This document shows positions 25,583 to 34,823 of a DNA stretch of 64,000 bases, piece after piece. The number at the start of each line of letters is the position of its first letter. Positions within the stretch are counted from its first letter, which is position 1. The stretch lies in NCBI RefSeq assembly GCF_900100185.1, contig NZ_FNEN01000005.1, positions 1 to 64,000 on the forward strand, read 5' to 3'. The translations under genes were made by a program, and so were the position numbers. The stretch is from Natribacillus halophilus (GTDB lineage: Bacteria; Bacillota; Bacilli; Bacillales; Marinococcaceae). The notes under the pieces are model-generated. The model was not told the origin of the DNA and ran no database searches. It worked only from the letters and a program-made list of their open reading frames with translations.

Positions 25583-27586
25583 CTATTGCCACTCTGCAAT
25601 CACATCATCCGCACGATCCATGAGCGTTTCATAAGCCTCTTCCGAGATCCATTCATTTGCCAGCTGCTGATCGAGAAGATGTGTAAAGCCTTCCATATGA
25701 TTGATCACTTTTTCCGCTTCCCCTTGATTTTCATAATGACCGACAGCGGTTAAATGGCGTTGCAAAGCATGTACGGCTTCGTCGTTTTCCAGACCCCCTG
25801 TTTCTTCGAATAGATCCACCAGCTGCGCGATATTAACCGTATCGATTTTATAGCTCAATCCGTGGCTAAAATCATAATGCTCGGGGATCGTAACCGGCAG
25901 TTCTCCTTGCGGATTAACCTCTCCCGTTAAGGCTTTTGCCAAAGAAGCAATGGAAATATCCTGGTCGCCATACGTCGTTAAATAGGCATCAACATCGGGA
26001 AATTCGGCGATGTCATATGGATTTCCCACACCTGCGACCACCACCGGTGTACCGGTATCCTGGAGAGCGGTGACTAAGTTTTGTTGCTCGTCATCCAAAT
26101 GGGCGGAAGACGTCGGCACGACAACCATCTCTTTATTTTCCGCTAAAGAAACGGCCTCTTCGATTTCCGTTTCCGTCGGGCTGTCGCTCGTTTCATAGCT
26201 TTCAGCATCCAACAAAAGATCCGACAGTAGCTCCGGCTTTCCGGATTCCGGACCGGTCACCAGCAATTCAGTGTCATAATCCAATGGCAGAACATCATCG
26301 TCGTTTTTAACGAGTGTGATACTGTCATCGGTCATGTCCTCGGCCAGTTGCAGATTGTCCTCGTTGCCAATCTCATCGACGGCTTCAGGGTCTGCGTAAG
26401 GATCATCGAACAAGTCCTGTTCCATTTTTTGGTCCAAAATGCGGTAGACGGACTCGTCCAGTCGCGCTTCGCTGATTTCACCGTTCTGAACAGCATCCAG
26501 CATCGCATTGTACGCCAAATCAACATCCGGTGGATTCAACAGTACGTCGACACCGGCTTTAAAAGCTTCCACCGGCACTTCTTCTTCCGGCATAACGTCG
26601 GCACCCGACATGCCGAGGCTATCCGTCACAATTAGCCCATCATAGCCTAATTCTCCCCGGAGATAATCCGTTAAGATCGGTTCGGAAAACGTGGCAGGCA
26701 GTTCCGAATCATCCAGCGCGGGAACGACTATATGAGCCGGCATGATCGCGTCGATCCCGTGATCAATGGCATCTTTAAACGGGGGCAAATCTTCTTGGAG
26801 CAACGTATCCAAGTCTTTTTCTATAATCGGAAGCCCGTAGTGGGAATCAACATCCGTATCGCCATGGCCGGGAAAATGCTTCGCCGTTGCGATCACATCT
26901 TCCGATTCGAAGCCTTGAATTTGCGAAAGTCCCAAATCTGAGACTAAAGCGGGATCCTCAGAATAGGAGCGGACACCGATCACCGGGTTGTCCGGATTGA
27001 CGTTCACATCCAAAGTGGGAGCAAAATTCATGTTTATGCCCAACTTTTTCAGCTCTTCACCGAGGATTTCCGCGGATTGTTCTGCATAGGCCGAAGAGCC
27101 GGTCGCGCCAATCGCCATGTTACCAGGAAAGGTCGTGGCAGGTTCTGTCACCCGAGCGACAATGCCCCCTTCCTGATCGGTCGATACGAACATGGGAATG
27201 GACGACCCGTCATCCATCGCGATGTCCTGAATCCCGTTGGAGAGGGCATTCACCTGGGATAAATTCGCGGGCATACCGATATTGTCACTCCAGTTAAAAT
27301 AAATCACACCACCGGGATGGTAATTTTCAATCACTTCCTGAAAGTTCTTCCCGCCGCGGTCATTTTCCAGATTTTCCTCTTCATAATTCGGATCGGTCGG
27401 CGTTTCTCCATAGACATGGACGATAAAGAGTTGCCCGACTTTTTCTTCCAAAGTCATATCGTCCATAATGGATTCGATTTCGTCAGGTTCAGCATCTTGT
27501 GCACTTAATTGTATAGCATTCGGTGATTGTAACCCTACAATCAGAGGCACTAATAAGGCGATAGTCAAAAATGATCGCCATCGCAT
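25583..27586 (-). CDS. nagZ: Secreted GH3 beta-N-acetylglucosaminidase (NagZ type) with FIMAH-type module
   Basis: A 667-residue secreted enzyme with a signal peptide (about 1-29). It has the full NagZ signature: STDQEGGIVARV (135-146), KHFPGHGDTDVDSH (236-249) with the His/Asp acid-base pair, and nucleophile Asp322 in VTDSLGM. A second GH3 domain follows and the last 82 residues are the shared module. It is the more canonical of the two GH3 proteins. GAGGAGG lies before the ATG. Gene order GH3-NamZ-EEP-AmiE-like-GH3 recalls the B. subtilis namZ-nagZ-amiE cluster, enlarged. Confidence 0.9.
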   Translation of the reverse strand: MRWRSFLTIALLVPLIVGLQSPNAIQLSAQDAEPDEIESIMDDMTLEEKVGQLFIVHVYGETPTDPNYEEENLENDRGGKNFQEVIENYHPGGVIYFNWSDNIGMPANLSQVNALSNGIQDIAMDDGSSIPMFVSTDQEGGIVARVTEPATTFPGNMAIGATGSSAYAEQSAEILGEELKKLGINMNFAPTLDVNVNPDNPVIGVRSYSEDPALVSDLGLSQIQGFESEDVIATAKHFPGHGDTDVDSHYGLPIIEKDLDTLLQEDLPPFKDAIDHGIDAIMPAHIVVPALDDSELPATFSEPILTDYLRGELGYDGLIVTDSLGMSGADVMPEEEVPVEAFKAGVDVLLNPPDVDLAYNAMLDAVQNGEISEARLDESVYRILDQKMEQDLFDDPYADPEAVDEIGNEDNLQLAEDMTDDSITLVKNDDDVLPLDYDTELLVTGPESGKPELLSDLLLDAESYETSDSPTETEIEEAVSLAENKEMVVVPTSSAHLDDEQQNLVTALQDTGTPVVVAGVGNPYDIAEFPDVDAYLTTYGDQDISIASLAKALTGEVNPQGELPVTIPEHYDFSHGLSYKIDTVNIAQLVDLFEETGGLENDEAVHALQRHLTAVGHYENQGEAEKVINHMEGFTHLLDQQLANEWISEEAYETLMDRADDVIAEWQ

Positions 27587-27614
27587 GGGATGACCTCCTC
27601 TCTTTAAAAAATTT

Positions 27615-27748
27615 GCGCCAGATTTCCGGGATCCGTTTCCGTTTTTCGTGAGATAATCTGGCGCTTTTTCATCTTATTCTGGCGCTTTTCAAGGATAATC
27701 TGGCGCTTTTTCATACTAATCTGGCGCTTTACCGAGATAATCTGTCAC
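27615..27748. repeat. 21-bp-period array (CTGGCG core) behind the M14-M28 gene
   Basis: CTGGCGC starts at 27658, 27679, 27700 and 27721, and a variant CTGTCAC at 27742, each exactly 21 bases apart. Upstream of each core is ATAAT/TTATT and downstream CTTTT; the remaining 5 bases vary. One inverted copy (GCGCCAG) lies at 27615-27621. The last unit touches the stop codon of the reverse-strand M14-M28 gene. Confidence 0.8.
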
Positions 27749-30126
27749 TAGGCAGCTTCATCTGTTGATGACAATTCACCTTCGCTAACAAGATCGGAAA
27801 CCGCCTCATCAATCAGGTCACCGACCTGTTGAATTTTTTCCGGGCTCACTTTATCAATCGTATCTTCCGGTGTGTGATACCAAGGTTCTAGGTCGGCACC
27901 CCCCGGTTCCGTGTCCGGTTCCATCCAGATGAAGAGCGCTGCGTCGATGCCAGCTTCATGAAACGGAACGTGATCGGATCGGCCCAATTGGTGCAACGTC
28001 CACTCATCTTCGTCAAATCCTACGTTTTCAGCGGCTGCATCTGCCGTTTCCCAGACCGTATTCGATTCTCCGTCAACGGTGCTGATGTGAAGTTGCGAAG
28101 CCGGATCCCAATCCGTACCGACCATATCCAAATTATAGGTGGCCTCACTACGATCAATCTCGTCCTCGGACAACTCATCAACGTATTCATCCGAACCAAC
28201 CAGCCCAATCTCTTCAGCGCCAAGCGCTACAAATCTGATTTCTTTGTCCGTCGGCATATCCTGCATCACGCGGGCGTGTTCCAGCAGGCTCGCCGTCCCT
28301 GAAGCATTGTCATTCGCACCTGGGGATTCCGGTACGCTATCATAATGCGCGGTGAGATAAACGATCTCCGGATCTTCCACGCCTTCCGCTTCTCTCACCG
28401 CGATCACGTTTTGTGACTCGTCACCGTCCGCAATCTCAAATTCATGGGTAGACGTCTCGTAACCAAGGCTTTCAAATTCATCGTATATATAATCGGCAGC
28501 CTCGGCTTCTTCGTCAGTACCGGCAACGCGTGGGCCGATGTCTACACTTAAATGCTCGACATGGTCCATGACTCGATCGGCGTCAAACGTTGTTTCATAG
28601 TTTGCGATCAAATCATCGGCAAAATCACTCAGAATTTCAAAAGCTTCATCAGAAATCAGTTCATTGTCCGACTGATGACCCAGAAGGTCATGAAAGCCGC
28701 CCATATGCTCAACGACTTTTTCTGTTTCTTCCTGGTTTTCATAGTGGCTGACAGCTTCCAAATGAATGTCCAAGTCATGAGGCGCGTCATCCCCCTCGAA
28801 CTCCCCGTCTTCATCGAATTGCCCCACGAGGCTTTGCAAGCCGGAAGCCGTGACTCTCGGATCCTCACAACCTTCCAGCGGCATGGCGCTTACTTCGTTG
28901 TAAGTCGCTTCACCATCCATCAAAAAGGGAATAACGGTCATCATCGACTGACCCATGGTGGCAAACACCCCGTGTTCACTCACCTCTTCCGTTTCCAGGG
29001 AAAAGGCATCGATATGGCGGTCGATATCTTCAGCTTGGGTCGTATGAAGCATGTAGCCGCACGCGTGGGGGTCCAACGTTTCGGTCGGCTCCCAGTTGTC
29101 CGCACCGTCAAGATAGAACGGCTCGGATTGTTCTTCACCCGCGACCGCTTTGCGATCCGGTGCCTCATTTACTTCAGTGGAAATGTCGTCCATGCGCTCA
29201 CTGTAGAAGTTCAACACGGATTCCACCGTTTCCACCTGGGCGTCCACCCGGTATTGTGGATCTTGCTCCCCAGCCGTTTCGGTCAACAGACCCAATCCAT
29301 GCCGAAGACCTAAAACGTTTCTAGAGATCCGCTCATCGCCACCACCGGCTCCACCGGGGGTTCCATACAAACCAGTGGAGAACCCTGCATCTTCCACATC
29401 AGGAAACAAGTATTCTTCCACCATCTCCTGGTTTAAGTCACGAAGATCTTCGTCCACGTTCAGGTTGCGCGGCCACAACATTTCCATGTCTGGATCACCC
29501 GTGGCCGTAGGCCGTTCGTGCGCATCGATCGTAATATCAGGAGAAAACTCCTCTAACACCTCACCAATCGCTTGCCCCTCAGGTTCCTCAAGGTTGAGGT
29601 GATCACGATTAATGTCCACATCATTGGCGTTGGTACGTGTATCCGCCACACGTCCATCGGGGTTCGCCGATGGAATGAACATCACCGTCGACTCATTCAG
29701 TTGCTCTTCCAACTCTGTGTCATCGGTAAATGCCAAATCCCGAAGCGTCTGTAACGCCATCTCCCGGCCAGCCGGCTCATTACCATGCTGTGAACCAATC
29801 ACCAACATATTGTTTCCGTCGGCAATATCTTCATCCGCTGGTGGTTCGGGAGCTCCCACTTGTACTAAGTGAAGCGGCCGATCCTCAACGGATGTTCCAA
29901 TCTCGTAATACGTCATCCACTCCGATTGCTCCGCCACTTCTTCCAAAAATTGCAGTTCATCATCATGGCTCGTCCATTCTTCACCGTCGCTGTCTTCGAA
30001 TCCCGTCGTCGGAGGTTCCTCCGCGTTTTCGTTTTCCTGGGCTGCGGCTCCCACCATCGGACTTCCGGCGAGCAAGAATGCGAAAAACAAAGCAGAAGAG
30101 GACATTTTCCATTTTGGACTTTTCAT
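27748..30126 (-). CDS. Secreted double peptidase: M14 carboxypeptidase, FIMAH-type module, M28 aminopeptidase
   Basis: A 792-residue secreted protein from the ATG of MKSPKWKMSSS (AAGGAGG ahead). After the signal peptide comes an M14 domain with zinc ligands HGNE (114-117) and DAHE (201-204) and the usual NRDH. The shared module is internal, at about 431-512. It is followed by an M28 domain with TAHYDS, GANDNASG, GAEEIGLVGS and a late HVPFH. M14 enzymes of Bacillus cleave D-Glu-mDAP bonds or C-terminal residues; M28 enzymes remove N-terminal residues. Both sets of ligands look intact. Peptide-stem degradation outside the cell is the likely job (inference). Confidence 0.88.
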   Translation of the reverse strand: MKSPKWKMSSSALFFAFLLAGSPMVGAAAQENENAEEPPTTGFEDSDGEEWTSHDDELQFLEEVAEQSEWMTYYEIGTSVEDRPLHLVQVGAPEPPADEDIADGNNMLVIGSQHGNEPAGREMALQTLRDLAFTDDTELEEQLNESTVMFIPSANPDGRVADTRTNANDVDINRDHLNLEEPEGQAIGEVLEEFSPDITIDAHERPTATGDPDMEMLWPRNLNVDEDLRDLNQEMVEEYLFPDVEDAGFSTGLYGTPGGAGGGDERISRNVLGLRHGLGLLTETAGEQDPQYRVDAQVETVESVLNFYSERMDDISTEVNEAPDRKAVAGEEQSEPFYLDGADNWEPTETLDPHACGYMLHTTQAEDIDRHIDAFSLETEEVSEHGVFATMGQSMMTVIPFLMDGEATYNEVSAMPLEGCEDPRVTASGLQSLVGQFDEDGEFEGDDAPHDLDIHLEAVSHYENQEETEKVVEHMGGFHDLLGHQSDNELISDEAFEILSDFADDLIANYETTFDADRVMDHVEHLSVDIGPRVAGTDEEAEAADYIYDEFESLGYETSTHEFEIADGDESQNVIAVREAEGVEDPEIVYLTAHYDSVPESPGANDNASGTASLLEHARVMQDMPTDKEIRFVALGAEEIGLVGSDEYVDELSEDEIDRSEATYNLDMVGTDWDPASQLHISTVDGESNTVWETADAAAENVGFDEDEWTLHQLGRSDHVPFHEAGIDAALFIWMEPDTEPGGADLEPWYHTPEDTIDKVSPEKIQQVGDLIDEAVSDLVSEGELSSTDEAA

Positions 30127-30219
30127 AATAGCCTCCTTAAAAATAGCTTTTTCATAGATTTCTCTAGAAAAAAGAGCTGACCTAAAACGTAAGTTCATGG
30201 GCCAGCTCTTCGATGTTGG

Positions 30220-30810
30220 TTACTGCTCATCACCTTCGGTTTGCGTCGCTGTAAACGTCCATTCCAGCTCTAAAGCATCGCCCTGGAATTGGTTCATGTC
30301 TACGTCATCGTCGCTCAGAAAGTTAAACTGCACGACGAGGTCGTGGGACTCGTCAACCGGCAGACCGTCATCGCCCAACTCCGGATAGAACACATGCTCA
30401 CTGATCGCTTCCGGTTCCATGTCCTGGAGCTCACTTAACGTCGTCTGGAAAATCACGTCATCCAAATTATCGGCGTTATACAAAAATTCCACCTCGATGA
30501 ACTCCCCGAAATCGTGCGTGTTATCATTTTCTGCATCATTGACCGTGTATTCGGTTTCCAACGTCACCGTATCAATATCCAGGGAGCCGTTGTTCTGTAA
30601 CTCAAAATCGCGAATCATCGTATCCCCGGGCTGCAAGTTGTCCACGTCAATGATCTCTGTCGGCTCCGCATTCAGATCGAGCGTTCCGGCCGCGAACGTA
30701 TTGTTCGTTTCGACACTGTCGCTAAAGTACGCGAATGTGCCTCCGCCGACTAACGTCAAGCCGAGAACCGCCGTTGTGACTCCCATGCCAAGCTGTTTTT
30801 TGATTCCCAC
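30220..30810 (-). CDS. tasA: TasA/camelysin-family matrix protein, second copy
   Basis: A 196-residue secreted protein: N-terminal GIKKQLGMGVTTAVLGLTLVG signal with FAYFSDS cleavage region typical of SipW substrates, followed by the TasA beta-sandwich (ETNNTFAAGTLDL, LQNNGSLDIDTV). TasA forms matrix fibres; camelysin (CalY) relatives have also been reported as metalloproteases. It starts with GTG behind GGGGAGG. It differs from the copy at 34823-35413 by only six residues, so the duplication is recent. It lies between the M19 and M14-M28 genes. Confidence 0.88.
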   Translation of the reverse strand: MGIKKQLGMGVTTAVLGLTLVGGGTFAYFSDSVETNNTFAAGTLDLNAEPTEIIDVDNLQPGDTMIRDFELQNNGSLDIDTVTLETEYTVNDAENDNTHDFGEFIEVEFLYNADNLDDVIFQTTLSELQDMEPEAISEHVFYPELGDDGLPVDESHDLVVQFNFLSDDDVDMNQFQGDALELEWTFTATQTEGDEQ

Positions 30811-30875
30811 GTTGAAATCCTCCCCTTAAAATTGTTATTATGTGAGCGCCCTGTTAAGGCGATGTCACCGTTTTT

Positions 30876-32507
30876 TTACTGCCACTTATCCTTAAGCACA
30901 TCGGCATCATTCGAGAGAACGCTGTACGCCGTCTCGGAAATCAAATCGTTTTCATGCTGATAATCCAGTAGATCCTGTAAACCTTCCGTGTGCTGAACGA
31001 TTTTTTCCGATTCTTCCTGATCCTCGAACTGCCCCACTGCCGTCAAGTGAAGATTCAGGGAACGGACAACTTCATCATTTTCGAAAGCGCCTTCTGCTTC
31101 GAAATGCTCAACGAGCGTTTTCATGTTATCGACACTCGTATCGACGTAAAAGATTTTTGTCTCCCTTTCCGTTTCACCATCTCCTGTTTCCGCTTCAAAC
31201 GTAACGGCGTGGAAGCGTTCTTTTAACGGCTCGTCCAGCTCCAACGATAAAGTTCCGGTTTCTTCATCAAAATCAGGTTCATGATCGATACCATCAACGA
31301 TGATGCGAAAATCGCTCTCATTGAGGGCTTCCCCTTCGATATCCGCCTGCAGGATTGGGGTGTTATCTGCCAATTCTTCGCCCATCTCCAGCGAAGGAGT
31401 TACGGTCACGCCTTTATCGGCATCTTCTTCATTTTGTTCTACTTCTTCCAGAACCCGCAGATGGTTTTCGCCCAATATTTTCTCGATATCTTCTTCTGAG
31501 TAGTCTCTATTCTCAAGTTCGTCGGTAATTTTATATAATTCTGATGCATCCTGAAGATCTTCCGGCATGGGTGCGCCATCGAAATCTGAGCCTAACGCGA
31601 CGTGCTCCATGCCCATAACATCGACGGCGTGATCGATATGGTCGACGACGTCCTCCACGTAACCTTCCGATTCATCAGTTAAAAATGCAGGGTAAAAGAC
31701 GATCCCTACCACGCCGCCGTTGTCAGCCAATGCTTCCAACTGCTCATCGGTGAGGTTCCGCTGGTGGTCATGCAAAGCATTGACACCTGAATGACTAGCA
31801 ATAACCGGGTCTTCGGAAACTTCGATTACATCCCAGAACGTTGTCCGGGCCATGTGCGAGACATCAATCATCATCCCCAAGTCATTCATCTCTTCGGCCA
31901 CTTCTGTACCCAGTTCCGTTAACCCACCTTCGGAAGGCGTTTCATCGGGGTCCCCGTATACTCGGTCTGCGCCCTCCCCGAGGGCATTGGAATAATTCCA
32001 GGTAAACCCGAGCGCTTTTACCCCTAAATCGTCGTATTGGTGCAACAGTTCAATCGCGTTATCCTCTTCCATGGAATAGCCGCCTTCAATCGTCGGTACG
32101 GCCGCGATTTTTTCATCCTGCACCGCTTGCTCGATGTCTTCATAAGACGGGGTGATGCTGAGGTCGTCCGGGTTATTGGCTTCTGTCCAATAAATCCCGT
32201 TAATTTTCGCCAACGTCTCACTGATGCTGCGCGGGGTATTTTCATAATATCCCGGCGTATAGGCCGCCAGATAAGGAACATCCAATCCGCCTTCTTGCCC
32301 TTTTGGAATATCGAAATCAAAAGGTGTTTCTTCCCCGATGTCGGTTTCCGGCAACCAAGTCGTCTCATCCAACGTGTGCATAAACGTGTCGATATGGCTG
32401 TCTACCACGGTAGATTGATAATGAGTACCTTCGTCTTCAGCGTAAGACGTACCGTGAAAAGCCAACGATGTAGAAAAAATAAATAGAATGCTGAGCATCA
32501 CCCGCAT
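30876..32507 (-). CDS. Secreted M19 (renal dipeptidase-type) dipeptidase with FIMAH-type module
   Basis: A 543-residue protein from the ATG of MRVMLSILF (AAGGAG at eight bases). A signal peptide is followed by the M19 zinc domain: VDSHIDT (HxD), the bridging Glu in PTIEGGYS, DVSHM, SHSG and GSDFDG. Then comes a beta-rich linker domain and the shared module in the last 82 residues. M19 enzymes cut dipeptides with a D- or L-residue at the C-terminal side, including D-Ala-containing ones, which suits cell-wall peptide use. Confidence 0.88.
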   Translation of the reverse strand: MRVMLSILFIFSTSLAFHGTSYAEDEGTHYQSTVVDSHIDTFMHTLDETTWLPETDIGEETPFDFDIPKGQEGGLDVPYLAAYTPGYYENTPRSISETLAKINGIYWTEANNPDDLSITPSYEDIEQAVQDEKIAAVPTIEGGYSMEEDNAIELLHQYDDLGVKALGFTWNYSNALGEGADRVYGDPDETPSEGGLTELGTEVAEEMNDLGMMIDVSHMARTTFWDVIEVSEDPVIASHSGVNALHDHQRNLTDEQLEALADNGGVVGIVFYPAFLTDESEGYVEDVVDHIDHAVDVMGMEHVALGSDFDGAPMPEDLQDASELYKITDELENRDYSEEDIEKILGENHLRVLEEVEQNEEDADKGVTVTPSLEMGEELADNTPILQADIEGEALNESDFRIIVDGIDHEPDFDEETGTLSLELDEPLKERFHAVTFEAETGDGETERETKIFYVDTSVDNMKTLVEHFEAEGAFENDEVVRSLNLHLTAVGQFEDQEESEKIVQHTEGLQDLLDYQHENDLISETAYSVLSNDADVLKDKWQ

Positions 32508-32526
32508 GACAAGCACTCCTTCCACA

Positions 32527-32922
32527 TTACGGCTGTTTTTCAACCAAGGTATCGGCCTGGGCAGCGAGAATGTCATACGCTTCTTCGGAAATGAGCTCAT
32601 TTTCTTGCTGATGGTTCAGTAAATCGTTAAAGCCTTCTTCCATGTGCTGCACCACTTTTTCATAGTCTCCTTGATTTTCATAATGATTGACGGCCGTTAA
32701 ATGAAGATGCAAGTCGTCGGCCGCTTCCTCATTTTCGAATTCACCCTCATTTTCAAAACGTTCCACGAGGTTCATCATGGACGCGCTGTCCAGGGTAAAT
32801 CCAATGGCCACTCCTTCGCGGTTATCATCCGCAACCCCTTCAAAGACGCCGTCATCGTGATCGACCATGATACTTTGGACGTTGCCGATTCCGCCGGGAG
32901 TCTCGTCAAATTTCTTTTCATA
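32527..32922 (-). pseudogene. C-terminal remnant of a second gamma-glutamyltransferase with FIMAH-type module
   Basis: The reverse frame reads YEKKFDETPGGIGNVQSIMV and then ADDNREGVAIGFT, the C-terminal end of a standard gamma-glutamyltransferase (GGxGNVQ, ADxRxxGxA), followed directly by a complete shared module. No body of the enzyme precedes it: the frame runs into a stop inside a 21-bp repeat array. The only ATG (32868) is inside the remnant and lacks a ribosome site. A GAGGAGG-ATG pair at about 32920-32935 reads another frame. The residues differ from the complete GGT at 39103, so this was a separate gene. Confidence 0.75.
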
Positions 32923-32945
32923 GATATACCTCCTCGTTTCAAAAG

Positions 32946-33035
32946 CGCCAGAATAAGAGGCAAAAGTGACAGATTATCCTGCAAAAGCGCCAGAATATGA
33001 CACAAAAGCGCCAGATTATCTCCGGAAACCGCCAG
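32946..33035. repeat. 21-bp-period array (CGCCAG on this strand) between M4 gene and GGT remnant
   Basis: CGCCAG starts at 32946, 32988, 33009 and 33030, with the variant TGACAG at 32967; every step is exactly 21 bases. Units read AAAAGCGCCAGAATA-like, the complement of the arrays at 27.6, 42.7 and 57.6 kb. It lies 25 bases behind the stop of the reverse-strand M4 protease gene and at the broken end of the GGT remnant. Confidence 0.8.
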
Positions 33036-33059
33036 ATTAGCTTATTCACAGAGAATCAT

Positions 33060-34823
33060 TTACTCAATCCCCACCCCGTCAAATCCATCTCTGGCCGCTT
33101 CGGTTTGGTCACTATCCTCTCCGTAGAGATCGATCGCCGACTGGACGAAGGCAAAACGGGTATCGTCAAAATCAGACATCGGCGTTAAATACGTCGTTAA
33201 AGCCCGATACACGATTTGTCCAAGGTCGTCACGACCGATATCCTGGCCGATTAAATAAGCCGCGTGATTAATAATGGAGGAATTGGTATGAACGCCGCCG
33301 TCATCCAGTTCAATCGGCAAGTCATAATATTCATCCATGTGCGAAGGATACGCACCGGATCCATCTCCATACTCCCAATACGCTTCATCGACATCGAACT
33401 GGCCGGGATCTTCAAGGCTACGCAAAGCAAATCGACCATCTTCTATCGCAGCCGGTGCCATGATATCGTCCCCGATATCCCAGCTAGAATCATCAACCAG
33501 GACCCCGAATATATCGGACATGGCTTCATTGACCGCGCCGGACTGGAAGCGGTACACGAGCCCCGCAGTATATTCGGTGACGCCGTGGGTGATTTCATGA
33601 GCGGCGACATCCAAACCGGCGGACAAAGGAATAAACATTTCATCGTCCCCGTCACCGTATGTCATTTGGCTTCCGTTCCAAAAAGCGTTGGCAAAATTCT
33701 CACCGTAATGCACTGAAGATACCAGGGCCATCCCTTCATCATCGATGGAATTGCGGTCATGCTCTTCCAGGAAATACTCATATACTTCGGTTGAATTGTA
33801 ATGGGCGTCTACCGCGGCCGCGTGAGACTCATCGCGAAAGTCAAAAGCCGCACCGACATTGGAATAAGGGACACCCGGCAGAGCGAAGTCTTCTTCTGCG
33901 TCATATGTCAGGAGGCCATCCAGGTCAGGGATGGAAAAATCAAATAAGCTAAAGGTTCTGCCCGGTCCATTTTCTGCTGCCTTATGAGAGATGTTTAACA
34001 CGCGATTTTCACCATGAACACCTATGCCAGGGCCAACCGCTGATTCATACACGCCAGGGTCCGGATCAGCGTCGGATACAGAGGCAGATGCGTCAGCTTG
34101 TTCATTTTCCTCTTCCTGTAACTCCTCATCTTCCAATCCGGCCGCTTCTGCCATATGGGAAATGGTGTTGTATTGATCAATCGCTTCCCCTGTATCGGCG
34201 TCAACAAAAACAAACCAATTGCCCGGATCCTCCGTCATGAAAGTTATGTTTACTTTATAAGTGAGGTGGGTGTCATTGCCCATGGGATAGTACACAAGCT
34301 CTGTTTCAGGGGTTTCTGCCAAATCTTTAGGTGCATCGACCGCCTCCCGTGCTGTTGCAATGACGTCTTCCTCAGCCAGTGTTGCACTGCTTAAAATCGC
34401 ATCCGTCCCATCCACTTGCGAATCGAAATGCCCATTGACCGAGTCGACGTTATCGTCTTCGTCAAAATGGACAATCACTTCATGACCTTCGACCGGGATC
34501 CCATTTTTCGTTTGTTGCAGGCGAATATGGGTCATCCCCTCGTCATCGGTTTGTTCTTCGAGCACCTCCATATCCTGGAGTGGGTCCGCCATATCAAAAA
34601 CGTCTTTGTTGACCTCCAAAAACCGTTTGGCCGAGTCCGCATCGCTTTCCTGTTCTTCGATGGAACGCTGCATTTGTGCGGACACATCTGCATCTTCTTG
34701 ATAAAGGATGCTTGAATCACCACTGTTTTCTTCCGGAACCTGAGAGTTAGCTAAAGCTCCACTGGATACAGCAAGTGACACGATGAGACCTATCGACAAA
34801 CCGCTCGTCCATTTTTTAGCCAT
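33060..34823 (-). CDS. Secreted M4 metallopeptidase (thermolysin/bacillolysin type)
   Basis: A 587-residue preproprotein. Signal peptide, FTP/PepSY propeptide (GIPVEGHEVIVHFD, VNGHFDSQVDG), then the M4 domain with AAHEITHGVTEYTAG (zinc His pair and catalytic Glu), GAVNEAMSDIFG (third zinc ligand Glu) and VHTNSSIINHAAYL with the transition-state His. It lacks the shared C-terminal module found on its neighbours. Its ATG overlaps the stop of tasA by one base (TAATG), so it is translated from the same message as the matrix genes. It may process TasA or feed on protein (inference). Confidence 0.93.
   Translation of the reverse strand: MAKKWTSGLSIGLIVSLAVSSGALANSQVPEENSGDSSILYQEDADVSAQMQRSIEEQESDADSAKRFLEVNKDVFDMADPLQDMEVLEEQTDDEGMTHIRLQQTKNGIPVEGHEVIVHFDEDDNVDSVNGHFDSQVDGTDAILSSATLAEEDVIATAREAVDAPKDLAETPETELVYYPMGNDTHLTYKVNITFMTEDPGNWFVFVDADTGEAIDQYNTISHMAEAAGLEDEELQEEENEQADASASVSDADPDPGVYESAVGPGIGVHGENRVLNISHKAAENGPGRTFSLFDFSIPDLDGLLTYDAEEDFALPGVPYSNVGAAFDFRDESHAAAVDAHYNSTEVYEYFLEEHDRNSIDDEGMALVSSVHYGENFANAFWNGSQMTYGDGDDEMFIPLSAGLDVAAHEITHGVTEYTAGLVYRFQSGAVNEAMSDIFGVLVDDSSWDIGDDIMAPAAIEDGRFALRSLEDPGQFDVDEAYWEYGDGSGAYPSHMDEYYDLPIELDDGGVHTNSSIINHAAYLIGQDIGRDDLGQIVYRALTTYLTPMSDFDDTRFAFVQSAIDLYGEDSDQTEAARDGFDGVGIE

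Noticed and set aside
27615..27748. 21-bp arrays as CRISPR arrays
   Set aside because: The conserved core is only about 11-16 bases, the variable part about 5 bases, no cas genes are near, and units are far shorter than any CRISPR repeat-spacer pair.
32775..33005. Small gene starting at the GAGGAGG-ATG within the GGT remnant
   Set aside because: The frame has no recognisable features, runs across the remnant in the wrong frame and ends within the former GGT sequence.
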